From assembly GCA_003230535.1 (NCBI GenBank), contig QIEW01000097.1:1-9066 (forward strand): a stretch of 9,066 bases of DNA, in the 5' to 3' direction. The notes under the pieces are model-generated. The model saw only the letters and a list, made by a program, of their open reading frames with translations. It ran no database searches and had not been told where the DNA came from. The position numbers and the translations under genes are program-made. The DNA is from a bacterium. Its GTDB lineage: Bacteria; SZUA-182; SZUA-191. This document shows positions 1 to 7,157 of the stretch, piece after piece. Each line of letters opens with the position of its first letter. Position 1 is the first letter of the stretch.

Positions 1-78
1 TGGTAGTCCCAACGGGATTCGAACCCGTGTCTCCACCTTGAGAGGGTGATGTCCTGGGCCGGGCTAGACGATGGGACC
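1..78 (-). tRNA. tRNA-Glu (anticodon CTC)
   Basis: Read on the minus strand, this folds into a complete cloverleaf. The acceptor stem GGTCCCA pairs with TGGGACT (first pair G-U), and an unpaired A is followed by an encoded CCA at bases 1-3. The T arm is ACGGG-TTCGAAT-CCCGT. The anticodon arm carries the 7-base loop CTCTCAA, which puts CTC at positions 34-36, so it reads GAG (glutamate). The D arm has the GTCTAG...GGAC form usual for bacterial tRNA-Glu. The encoded CCA means 3' maturation does not depend on CCA addition. A promoter lies about 70 bases upstream. The window starts at the CCA, so any tRNA operon partner downstream is not visible. Confidence 0.95.
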
Positions 79-145
79 ACCTTACGTTATCTATTTAGTA
101 TGCTTTATATTATAAGATTATATCTCCTAAAATTTTATTCATCAT

Positions 146-174
146 ATTATACTCTATTTTTGTTCCCAGGACAA
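146..174 (-). promoter_or_regulatory. Putative sigma70 promoter of tRNA-Glu
   Basis: On the minus strand, TTGTCC (169-174, four of six matches to TTGACA) is followed by exactly 17 bases and then a perfect TATAAT (146-151). The predicted start near base 139 gives a leader of about 60 bases before the tRNA at 78. The surrounding sequence is AT-rich, so chance -10 boxes are expected. The correct spacing and position upstream of a stable RNA gene favour a real promoter. Confidence 0.5.
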
Positions 175-185
175 GATCCTTACTG

Positions 186-347
186 ACCCGAATAATTCGG
201 GGTTTATAACACGCTCCCGTTGGTCGCTTCCATAGGAATAGTTTTCGGTGATTTGTACGAAAATTTTGTTTTTTGACCGTTATTTCATAACTAGCTGTAT
301 TTAAATCACATCATTAATGTTCACCGTGGATTTATGAATAATCCGGG
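186..347. repeat. Dispersed ~160-bp repeat, copy 1, with imperfect terminal inverted repeats
   Basis: Bases 186-341 match 8911-9066 without gaps over 156 bases, with about 14 differences by eye (about 91% identity). The left end CCCGAATAATTC (187-198) and the reverse complement of the right end, GAATAATCCGGG (336-347), agree at 10 of 12 positions, like a small non-autonomous element with degenerate terminal inverted repeats. The left end is itself a small hairpin, CCCGAA-TAA-TTCGGG. Five differences from copy 2 cluster at 232-240 and destroy a hairpin arm that is intact in copy 2. No coding potential is evident. Around it, 79-185 is AT-rich and holds only the tRNA promoter. Bases 348-462 show only a short GGAGA-A-TCTCC palindrome and a GAGC-AA-GCTC hairpin, with no clear terminator for the operon ending at 463. 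Confidence 0.8.
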
Positions 348-462
348 ACGGAGAATCTCCTTATCACCCATAACACGCTACATTATTTCGCCCGCCCTGT
401 ATTATCTGAAGTAATCCATGAGCAAGCTCTTTAAACTCTGGAAGGAGAAATTGGATTCGCTT

Positions 463-3400
463 TCATCCATCCAACCAACAGGTACCGGTTATTCCGCCTC
501 CGCCGTCCCAGCGGACCAGATATACAAAAATGTATTTTATACCGGGGGGGACGGTAAAGGGAAATGCCACCTCGACCCAATCGTCAGTGGTATCTAATAC
601 ATGGTTAGAGACGGCGTTGAAGTAATTTTTTGAATTCAACGTCTGGATATGTGAGTTGCTTCCCTCTACGTATAACCGCACTCCTTGTTTACCGGAGAGT
701 TGTTCTGTTTTTATAAATCCTGACAATAGATACTCTCTCTCGGGCTGTACCGGGAGAGGTCCTTGTGCCAGATATTGATATCGAACGTCTTGTCCTCCGA
801 TAAATTCTATTTTACAAGATTTGTTGCCGGTATGGGAGATGGTGGGATCAATAGTTACCGAGACGCCGGAGATGGGGCTGACACTCCACGATGCCAGGTC
901 TTTCTCAAATCCGGAGTTATAAAATATACCGGCGGGAGTGGTCTTGAAGGTGTACTCCCATTTCATCCCATGTGGCGGCGAGGCCAGATCCTGAGCGCTT
1001 ATCTCAACATGGACGACATTGTCGAAATCATATATTTCAGGCGCGTTATACACCCCCAGGTAACTCTCTGCTCTTCCGGTAATCTGCGGTTTTACCGGCT
1101 GACCGGCAATCCACATTTTTATACTTGATTTGTCCACGCCGGCGCCCGGGTCCTCCAGAAGGAAGCTGATCGGGGTGGCAATAGGCGCTCGGGCTTCATT
1201 CAGGCGGGGAAATAGCTCCGATAATATCGGCGGACGGGTATCATTCACCAAGGCTGCCTGAAATTTAGACCCGTCAGTTTTGGCGCTGGCGAAAATACGA
1301 TGGGCTCCATGGGCCAGAACTCTCCGGGAAACAGAACTGCTGCTGGTGGGGACGATGGCTGTCCGGCCGATATAGGTTCCGCTGTCGGGGCCTGTCTCAA
1401 GCAGCCGCAGTCTGGTAGGGATAGCCCAGGAAGTGCTCTCCAACAACACCTCGGCAATGTCAGCCTTTCGGGGGTTGGCATCTTCTCCCTGTAATTCAAC
1501 CACTAGTTGTTTGTTCAACTTTACCGGCTGCTGTGGTTTGGCCTCGTTTTGTCCGGAAGAAAGCTTAAGGCTGGTTATTTTAAGAGGGGGCTGGTTTTGT
1601 GCAAACCAGGTAAAATAGGTCTCTCCGGCGTCGCTTTGGCCCTGGTCAGAGCCCGGCGCTCCTATAATCAGATCGTCATAGCCGTCCCCTGACAGATCAC
1701 CGGCATATTCTACCGCCCGTCCAGCCGCATCTCCAGCCCGTTTGCCGACAAAAGAAAGATCCGACAGCCCGAGGCTTGTGTTCAGTTCCCAGCCGTTGGG
1801 TTTCCCCAAGACAAGGTATACCTGCCCTTGGTCTGTTTTGGAAAAGTCGCTTCCCCAAGCGCCGATAAGGATATCATCATAACCGTCGCCTGATACATCG
1901 CCGGCGGAAGCTACCGCTGCCCCGGCCGCATCTCCCGGTCCCTCTCCTAAAAATGAAGCGTCAGCTTCCCCAAGTGACATGTTGGGCCGCCAGCCCTCTT
2001 TTTTCCCTAAGAAGAGATAAGTGGCGCCTGTATTAATGCCGGCTTTGTCGCTGGCCCAGGCGCCGATCAAAAAATCACCTAATCCGTCCCTGTTTACATC
2101 GCCGGCGGAAGATACGGCGGAACCCGAAGAATCATTGCTGTCCTCGCCGATAAATGACGCGGTAGCGCCCTTGAGGTGCCTCTGCCAGCCCCAGTCGGAT
2201 GGTTTGCCAAAGATCAGATAGGTTTTGCCGGTAAAATCTTTGTGGGCCGTATGCGCCGGAGCGCCGATTAGAAAATCGTCATAGCCGTCTCCGTTTACAT
2301 CGCCCGCAGAAGCAATGCTCTTACCTGATTCGCCCCGAGGATTTTCCCCTACATATGAGGCATCAGCCTGGGACAGGGGCGTATTCTTCTCCCAGCCGGC
2401 AGGTTTTCCAAAGATTAGATAAGTCTGACCGGCTTCTGCGCCGGAAGCGCCGGACCCCCAAGCGCCGATAGCAAAATCAGCATAACCGTCGCCTGTGACA
2501 TCCCCTATACCGGCTACAGCCGCTCCTGAGCGGTCATGTGAATTCTCTCCTGTAAAAGAAGCGGCGGCGATATCGGTAAGTCTGACTTTTTGCTTCCAAC
2601 CATTGGGTTTACCAAAAACAAGATAAGTTTTACCGGCTTTGTCCCCAGCAGCGTCATTTCCCTGAGCCCCGACCAAAAAATCTGCAAAACCGTCGCCGTT
2701 TACATCGCCTGCGGCGGCTATAGTTTTTCCTGCTTCATCAAATTTAGCTTCCCCCAGGAAGGAGGCATCCGCCCTGGATAAGCTAAAAAGCTTCCGCCAA
2801 CCTGTTGGCCGGCCCAAAATAAGGTAAACCTTGCCGGCATCCGTTCCACCTTCATCAGAACCCCACGCCCCTATCAGGATATCGTCATAGCCGTCGCCGT
2901 TCACATCGCCGGCGCCGCAGACAGTAGCGCCAGAAGAATCATAGAAATTTTCCCCCACAAAGGAAGCCTTTACCTTAGTCAGTTCAAGCCTCGGAGGAAG
3001 CGAGAAATCCATCCCGGACCGATACTTATCCGGTGTTAAATTTTGGATCACATTCAGATATCCCGGAGCCCCGATACGGAGTTCTGCTGGCTGGTCCCCT
3101 TGTTCTAAATAAAGGGTATAGCTCCCATCCTGGTTGGAAGTGGTTTCATGGCCCTGGCACTGTAAATTTGCACTGGCGACACCCTGTCCGCTGTATCTGT
3201 TTTTCACCTGTCCGGAGATAGAAACAATTTTGGATACATCCAGAGTAAAACTGTCCTCCCATTGCCTCATTTTGGCGTCATAGACCAGGAGACGGAACTT
3301 AACCAAATAAGGAATCGGTATTAAATTGTCTATATAGAGGATGATGTTATCTTTGGCCTCTTGAACCTGGCCTACCTCGAGTGTTCCCAGGTCAGCCTTA

Positions 3401-5439
3401 GAAGAAACTATTTTTATATAAGGATCTTTAGTGGCTAGTTCCAGCTTTACATCGGTTACCTTTTCGGGAAAACGATTCTGTATTCTAAGCTTCAACTCGA
3501 TGGTTTCACCGGCTTCCGCATATCCATTGCCATTGCCATTGCCCCAGTCTTGTTTGTCATCCTCCACTTGGTAGCTTGAAAAACTAACCTTTTGGTAAAC
3601 CTTGGCCGAAAGCTTTACGTTTTCCCAGGAGGTAAGTGTAATTAATTCTCCCGCCCTCAGAGCCAAACGGTGGGCGATGCGATTGGTATATGTGTTGGAA
3701 AGCGTTAGCTTACCCCGATAGATGCCGGTATTAGGGCCGGTCTCCAGCAGATTAATTTTTAGCCTCCCGGTGGTGGCGGCGCTGGCCTGTATCTGGGCCA
3801 CATCGGCCACCGCCGGATCTTGATCTTTCCCGGTGACCTGGAGGTAGAGGGTATCGCCCGGGTTCACTCCGCCGGTAAATTTGTTTGTATAGTTATGCTC
3901 AGAAAACAGCTCCAGAGACAGGGGCTGCGGGGGGCGATTGATGCGGCTGAAGATCAGATAAGTTTGCCCGGTGGCTCGACCGCCTTCATTGTTGGAGTCG
4001 GCGCCGATCAGGAAATCCGACAGACCGTCTCCATTCACATCGCCGGCCCAGGAGACGGTATTACCTGAAAAATTGTATTTTTTCTCCCCCAGGAAACTGC
4101 TGTTGGCTTCGGAGGCTTTAAGTTGTGACGGAAAATCACGTCTCCCCCAAAACAGGTATGATTTCCCGGCCTTTTTCCCGGCTTCACCATTGCGGCTGGC
4201 CCCTACCAAAAAATCATCCAACCCGTCTCCGTTGGTGTCCTCCACCCCGGACACAGATACGCCAAAATGCTCTTTTTTCCTTTCACCTTCAATGGTTACT
4301 GAAACTTGAGGGAGCGGAGTTTGTTTTTTCCAAGTCTGGGGCAGGGTCTTCTGTGTTTTACGGGCGGATACCTGTGGGGCTGTTGACCCTAATACCAGAT
4401 AACATTTACCGGGGGATTTACCGGTTGGTCCGGGTCCTTTCGCTCCTATCAGGAAATCGTCCGCCTCGTCGCCATTCACGTCTCCGGCAAAACTTAGAGA
4501 GCTGCCCACATTCTCTCCTTTGCCTTCGCCTACAAATGAGACGGGGGCCTGTGAGAGATCTACATTCTTTGGCCAGCCAGCCGATCTTCCCAGGAACAGG
4601 TATGCTTGTCCGGCTGCCTCGCCTAAATAAGAATTATCCGGCGCACCGATAGCAAAATCATCATAACCATCATTGTTTATATCGCCTATATATGCCAGGG
4701 TAGTTCCGGCACGATCCCCTTTGTCCTCGCCGACAAAACCGGTATTGGCCTGAGACAACCTCATTTGAGGCTTCCATTCTGTGCGCCCTAAAATAAGATA
4801 AGCCTTGCCGGCGTTTTCGCCTCCTACACTATTCAGCGGCGCGCCGATGAGGAAATCCCCATAACCGTCACCGTTTACATCCCCCGCAAAACTAATCGCC
4901 AACCCGGCATTGTCCTCCTCCTTTTCTCCCCGGAAGCTTACGGGCGCTTCTGCAAGATAGTATTGTGTTTTCCATTTTCCGCTATGGCCGAAGAACAGAT
5001 ATATTTTCCCAATATTTTCTCCGCCGTCATCACTATAGGGGGCGCCAACAGCAAAATCATCATAGCCGTCGCCGTTTACGTCCCCCACATAGGCCAATGC
5101 CATGCCTGCATTATCGTTAGCCCATTCTCCTAAGAAGGAGACCCGGGCTTGAGATAAATTTTGATCCCGGCTCCATCCGGCTGATTTCCCGAATATGAGA
5201 TAAATTTTGCCGGCATTTTCCCCGGAATCGTCATTCTGAGGCGCAGAAATAAAGAAATCGTCGTAACCATCACCATTTACATCTCCTGCCGCCGACAATT
5301 TAGCCCCTGAGTTATCGTAAGGCGCCTCGCCTATAAAAGAAGCGGCGGATTCTCCTAAGCTCAGACTGGCGGCGCGGACAGCCTGAACCATTGCCAACAA
5401 ACTAGCTATCAAAATTATGTATGATAAACTTTGGCGCAT
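463..5439 (-). CDS. Secreted double seven-bladed FG-GAP beta-propeller protein with C-terminal carbohydrate-binding-like domain
   Basis: This 1658-residue protein has a signal peptide (residues 1-23, cleavage likely after AVRA). Fourteen FG-GAP (integrin-alpha-like) repeats follow in two blocks of seven: residues about 31-500 and 823-1283. Each repeat has a SFxGE strand, a D-x-N-x-D-G-x-x-D calcium loop and a YLxxGK strand. Between them lie a domain with the ETGPNTG motif (512-612), a CARDB- or DUF11-like domain after GNGNGNG (620-735), and a carboxypeptidase-regulatory-like domain (737-815). After the second block come a second ETGPDSG domain (1294-1392), an Ig-like domain (1400-1500) and a CBM4/9-like jelly roll (1502-1658). 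No catalytic site is recognised. Adhesion or glycan binding outside the cell is inferred. The ATG lies 6 bases after the upstream stop codon without a clear ribosome site, suggesting translational coupling. The protein stops abruptly at WLDG, and a neighbouring frame continues plausibly. No membrane anchor or sorting signal is visible. Confidence 0.9.
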   Translation of the reverse strand: MRQSLSYIILIASLLAMVQAVRAASLSLGESAASFIGEAPYDNSGAKLSAAGDVNGDGYDDFFISAPQNDDSGENAGKIYLIFGKSAGWSRDQNLSQARVSFLGEWANDNAGMALAYVGDVNGDGYDDFAVGAPYSDDGGENIGKIYLFFGHSGKWKTQYYLAEAPVSFRGEKEEDNAGLAISFAGDVNGDGYGDFLIGAPLNSVGGENAGKAYLILGRTEWKPQMRLSQANTGFVGEDKGDRAGTTLAYIGDINNDGYDDFAIGAPDNSYLGEAAGQAYLFLGRSAGWPKNVDLSQAPVSFVGEGKGENVGSSLSFAGDVNGDEADDFLIGAKGPGPTGKSPGKCYLVLGSTAPQVSARKTQKTLPQTWKKQTPLPQVSVTIEGERKKEHFGVSVSGVEDTNGDGLDDFLVGASRNGEAGKKAGKSYLFWGRRDFPSQLKASEANSSFLGEKKYNFSGNTVSWAGDVNGDGLSDFLIGADSNNEGGRATGQTYLIFSRINRPPQPLSLELFSEHNYTNKFTGGVNPGDTLYLQVTGKDQDPAVADVAQIQASAATTGRLKINLLETGPNTGIYRGKLTLSNTYTNRIAHRLALRAGELITLTSWENVKLSAKVYQKVSFSSYQVEDDKQDWGNGNGNGYAEAGETIELKLRIQNRFPEKVTDVKLELATKDPYIKIVSSKADLGTLEVGQVQEAKDNIILYIDNLIPIPYLVKFRLLVYDAKMRQWEDSFTLDVSKIVSISGQVKNRYSGQGVASANLQCQGHETTSNQDGSYTLYLEQGDQPAELRIGAPGYLNVIQNLTPDKYRSGMDFSLPPRLELTKVKASFVGENFYDSSGATVCGAGDVNGDGYDDILIGAWGSDEGGTDAGKVYLILGRPTGWRKLFSLSRADASFLGEAKFDEAGKTIAAAGDVNGDGFADFLVGAQGNDAAGDKAGKTYLVFGKPNGWKQKVRLTDIAAASFTGENSHDRSGAAVAGIGDVTGDGYADFAIGAWGSGASGAEAGQTYLIFGKPAGWEKNTPLSQADASYVGENPRGESGKSIASAGDVNGDGYDDFLIGAPAHTAHKDFTGKTYLIFGKPSDWGWQRHLKGATASFIGEDSNDSSGSAVSSAGDVNRDGLGDFLIGAWASDKAGINTGATYLFLGKKEGWRPNMSLGEADASFLGEGPGDAAGAAVASAGDVSGDGYDDILIGAWGSDFSKTDQGQVYLVLGKPNGWELNTSLGLSDLSFVGKRAGDAAGRAVEYAGDLSGDGYDDLIIGAPGSDQGQSDAGETYFTWFAQNQPPLKITSLKLSSGQNEAKPQQPVKLNKQLVVELQGEDANPRKADIAEVLLESTSWAIPTRLRLLETGPDSGTYIGRTAIVPTSSSSVSRRVLAHGAHRIFASAKTDGSKFQAALVNDTRPPILSELFPRLNEARAPIATPISFLLEDPGAGVDKSSIKMWIAGQPVKPQITGRAESYLGVYNAPEIYDFDNVVHVEISAQDLASPPHGMKWEYTFKTTPAGIFYNSGFEKDLASWSVSPISGVSVTIDPTISHTGNKSCKIEFIGGQDVRYQYLAQGPLPVQPEREYLLSGFIKTEQLSGKQGVRLYVEGSNSHIQTLNSKNYFNAVSNHVLDTTDDWVEVAFPFTVPPGIKYIFVYLVRWDGGGGITGTCWLDG
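1264..1560 (-). repeat. Duplicated post-propeller domain, copy 2 (ETGPDSG motif)
   Basis: Residues 1294-1392 follow propeller 2 and carry LVVELQGEDANPRKAD and LLETGPDSGTYIG, matching the order and spacing of copy 1. The ETGPxTGxYxG signature is familiar from large secreted bacterial and archaeal proteins, where it lies in a beta-sandwich. The fold assignment here rests on motif resemblance only. Confidence 0.65.
1591..2973 (-). repeat. Propeller 2: seven FG-GAP repeats
   Basis: The calcium loops start at residues 845, 912, 980, 1047, 1114, 1181 and 1248, spaced 67, 68, 67, 67, 67 and 67 residues. The pattern ADASFxGE...AGDVNGDGYDDF is more uniform than in propeller 1, and the DNA words for the loop recur nearly unchanged. 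In the third loop Asn is Thr (DVTGDG), and in the sixth and seventh it is Ser (DVSGDG, DLSGDG). This makes a second complete seven-bladed domain. Confidence 0.85.
3604..3906 (-). repeat. Duplicated post-propeller domain, copy 1 (ETGPNTG motif)
   Basis: Residues 512-612 follow propeller 1. They share the order LxVxGxDxxPxxAD, then RLxxxLLETGPxxGxYxG, with residues 1294-1392 after propeller 2. The ETGP motifs start at residues 566 and 1348, 782 residues apart. This nearly equals the 792-residue offset between the first calcium loops of the two propellers. A duplication of a propeller-plus-domain unit explains this best. Confidence 0.7.
3940..5349 (-). repeat. Propeller 1: seven FG-GAP repeats
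   Basis: Seven coding repeats of about 67 residues (about 200 bases). The calcium loops start at residues 53, 120, 187, 253, 320, 401 and 467. The sixth loop is spaced 81 residues from the fifth because of a roughly 14-residue Lys/Gln/Pro/Thr-rich insert around residues 355-378. The fifth loop reads DVNGDEADDF, with Glu replacing the usual Gly, but all calcium-ligand positions are kept. Seven units fit one closed seven-bladed propeller, as in integrin alpha chains. Confidence 0.85.
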
Positions 5440-5445
5440 AGGATG

Positions 5446-6822
5446 TCAGAAAATACCCCACAGGCACCCCGAAGATTTAGGGGGTGCCGGAGGAGGGGTA
5501 GCGGTTGGCACAGACATATCTTCTGGAGGCGGGAAGTGCATAACCGCCGGTGGAATGCCTGCTGCATGTTCTGGAGGCGGCACTGATACCGGAGGGAGTT
5601 TGGTTAACTGAATGAGATCCGAATTATCTTCAGATTCAGGCGCCTGCATCAACTCGGAGGAAAAATCATATGGGGCGACTTTCAATCCTTCCGGCAGCGT
5701 CCAGAAAGGTTCTGACGCCGGCGTATAGACAAGCTGTTCCGAGGAAAGCTCAATAATCTTGCTTTTCTCATCGGCATCCACCGTCCCGTTGATTTCGTTT
5801 CCACCTAAAAAACAGACCGCGTTCTTTAAGGTGACGGCCCCTCTCTGTTGAGGAGATTCTTTAGCATAGATTGTATTTCGGGTTATTCTTACGGTGGAAT
5901 CCATGGATTGGACTACCGTAGGCAGAACGCCTACAATCTGATTGGAATCGAGGACCGCTTTGGATTTACCTTTAATAGCCACCGCCTCGGCGCCGTTATC
6001 GGTAATCTTATTTCCGATCATCTCTATCTGTCCTTTAAAATCCACATTTACCCCTACTGTTCCGTTCCCCATGAACTCATTATTCAAAATTTTGGCCCTG
6101 GAGTTCTTAGAGACATTTATGCCGACCAGCTTATTATTTATTATGCTGTTTTTATATATGATTGCTTTGCCGCCATCTTTCATCCCAATTCCGGCCCCAT
6201 TCTCATGAATAAAGTTACTTTCTATTATAGGGAAGGCAAAGTTTACTGAGACGATCCCGACGTTGGCATTGTTATGCAACTCGTTTTTCTTAATAATGGA
6301 GCGGGAGGATTGACCGAAGTTGGCTATTCCCGCCCCTCCATTGCCGTAGATTTTATTGCCTACAACATAGGCCGCGGCCAATTCCATCTCGGAATGGATG
6401 CCCAAGCCGGTAAAACTATTATCGCGGATGATATTGTTGGTAATCTGGGGTTTCCCCTTGGTGACCATGACAGCATGTCCTAACCCTGCCCCTCTTGCGC
6501 CGGTTACCGTAAAACCGGAAAAAGTACAATCTCCATTGATGGCGACCACAGCGCCCGGCGCGCCTTCTCCATCATCGGTGATGATAGTGGTTTGGTTGTT
6601 CTTACCCAATAGCTTCCGCTCCTCGGATAGCACTATATTTTCATAATATATACCTTCAGCTACCTCGATGGTGTCATCTCTTGCGGAAGCATCCAACGCT
6701 TCTTGGATGCTAGGATAATCCTGGGGAACCAGGATAGTTTTTCCGGCAGCCGGGTCCGGCATTATCAGAGAAAATATGATTCCAAAGAAGAGACTGCCGA
6801 TGAGCCTGCCGGCGCTCTTCAC
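5446..6822 (-). CDS. Secreted right-handed parallel beta-helix (NosD/pectate-lyase-like) repeat protein
   Basis: The reading frame stays open to a TTG at 6885, but the GTG at 6820-6822 is preferred. It has AGGA 8 bases upstream and starts directly with a signal peptide (KSAGRLIGSLFFGIIFSLIM, then PDPAAG). That gives 458 residues. Residues about 29-85 (ILVPQDYPSIQEALDAS, then GIYYENIVL) form the N-terminal cap typical of NosD and pectinesterase-like beta-helices. Residues about 74-345 contain successive coils of roughly 20-25 residues with NxIxxNxxxGI patterns (PbH1-type). Residues about 409-449 are Pro-rich, and the protein ends in SSGCLWGIF. No catalytic residues can be identified, so a structural, binding or sugar-cleaving role are all possible. 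It is the first gene of an operon with the FG-GAP gene, six bases apart. A short Pro-rich tail ending in a single Cys could span the envelope or be modified, which is speculation. Confidence 0.88.
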   Translation of the reverse strand: MKSAGRLIGSLFFGIIFSLIMPDPAAGKTILVPQDYPSIQEALDASARDDTIEVAEGIYYENIVLSEERKLLGKNNQTTIITDDGEGAPGAVVAINGDCTFSGFTVTGARGAGLGHAVMVTKGKPQITNNIIRDNSFTGLGIHSEMELAAAYVVGNKIYGNGGAGIANFGQSSRSIIKKNELHNNANVGIVSVNFAFPIIESNFIHENGAGIGMKDGGKAIIYKNSIINNKLVGINVSKNSRAKILNNEFMGNGTVGVNVDFKGQIEMIGNKITDNGAEAVAIKGKSKAVLDSNQIVGVLPTVVQSMDSTVRITRNTIYAKESPQQRGAVTLKNAVCFLGGNEINGTVDADEKSKIIELSSEQLVYTPASEPFWTLPEGLKVAPYDFSSELMQAPESEDNSDLIQLTKLPPVSVPPPEHAAGIPPAVMHFPPPEDMSVPTATPPPAPPKSSGCLWGIF

Positions 6823-6835
6823 AAGTTTAATCCTA

Positions 6836-6864
6836 ATTATATCCAAATCTGCTGATAGTGTCTG
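6836..6864 (-). promoter_or_regulatory. Possible promoter of the beta-helix/FG-GAP operon
   Basis: On the minus strand, CAGACA (6859-6864, four of six matches to TTGACA), a 17-base spacer and a perfect TATAAT (6836-6841) are present. The predicted transcript would start only about 6-10 bases before the preferred GTG at 6822 and would lose its AGGA ribosome site. So either this promoter or that start choice is wrong, or the message is nearly leaderless. If translation starts at the TTG at 6885, this sequence is simply coding. Confidence 0.25.
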
Positions 6865-7057
6865 TTCTTCAAATGTAGAAGACAAATTTATTGTCCAGAG
6901 AAGACCGCATAGTTCTATCTATATGGTAACACAATTATTTTAACATGAATACCCTAATTACCAGGGCTGATGAGCGACAATTAGAATTCCCTTTTTGAAG
7001 ATCGCTTGATACTTGCGTCGGGCTTCTCGGATATAGGCTTCTGAACGTTGAACTTAG

Positions 7058-7083
7058 CGCACCTGTCGGTGCGGACTTTTTTT
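7058..7083 (+). terminator. Rho-independent terminator
   Basis: CGCACC-TGTC-GGTGCG (7058-7073) is a perfect 6-bp GC-rich stem with a 4-base loop, followed by GAC and seven T residues (7077-7083). The T run makes it a plus-strand terminator. No plus-strand gene is recognised in 6886-7057. It may therefore end a small RNA, stop readthrough from antisense transcription of the operon, or insulate the divergent promoters. Confidence 0.65.
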
Positions 7084-7085
7084 GT

Positions 7086-7119
7086 GCAGTCAGGTCCTCA
7101 GACCTGACTGCGGTTTTTT
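7086..7119 (+). terminator. Second T-tailed hairpin; first member of a covarying hairpin trio
   Basis: An 11-bp perfect stem (7086-7096 with 7101-7111) closes a CTCA loop and is followed by GG and six T residues (7114-7119). It is a good plus-strand terminator only three bases after the first one. Its inner eight pairs, GTCAGGTC with GACCTGAC, belong to the same family as the hairpins at 7125-7148 and 7158-7181. Confidence 0.6.
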
Positions 7120-7124
7120 AGGTG

Positions 7125-7148
7125 GTGTCAGATTCTCAAATCTGACAC
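7125..7148. repeat. Palindromic hairpin, trio member 2
   Basis: A perfect 10-bp stem, GTGTCAGATT with AATCTGACAC, around the loop CTCA (7135-7138). The inner eight pairs GTCAGATT/AATCTGAC match trio member 1 except at two positions, both changed as whole base pairs. No T tract follows, so it is not a terminator. Confidence 0.7.
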
Positions 7149-7157
7149 TCATTCAGC

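Noticed and set aside
100-186. Small plus-strand ORF starting at ATG 100
   Set aside because: It is AT-rich, has no ribosome site and overlaps the tRNA promoter. It is kept only as a possible gene fossil in the findings.
1-347. tRNA-Glu as an integration site for a mobile island ending at repeat copy 1
   Set aside because: No integrase is present, the repeat lies upstream of the tRNA 5' end and does not copy its 3' end, and repeat copy 2 contains no tRNA sequence.
4125-4652. 175-residue plus-strand open frame
   Set aside because: It lies antisense within the FG-GAP gene. The low-complexity, Arg/Leu/Pro-rich translation follows the codon pattern of the repeats, and the opposite strand encodes clear FG-GAP blades.
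1591-5349. Regularly spaced ~200-base repeats resembling an array
   Set aside because: They are coding FG-GAP repeats with conserved reading frame. They are far too long and too divergent for CRISPR, and there are no spacers or cas genes.
5848-6249. 133-residue plus-strand open frame
   Set aside because: It is a shadow of the beta-helix gene, with no recognisable motif and no ribosome site that outweighs the opposite frame.
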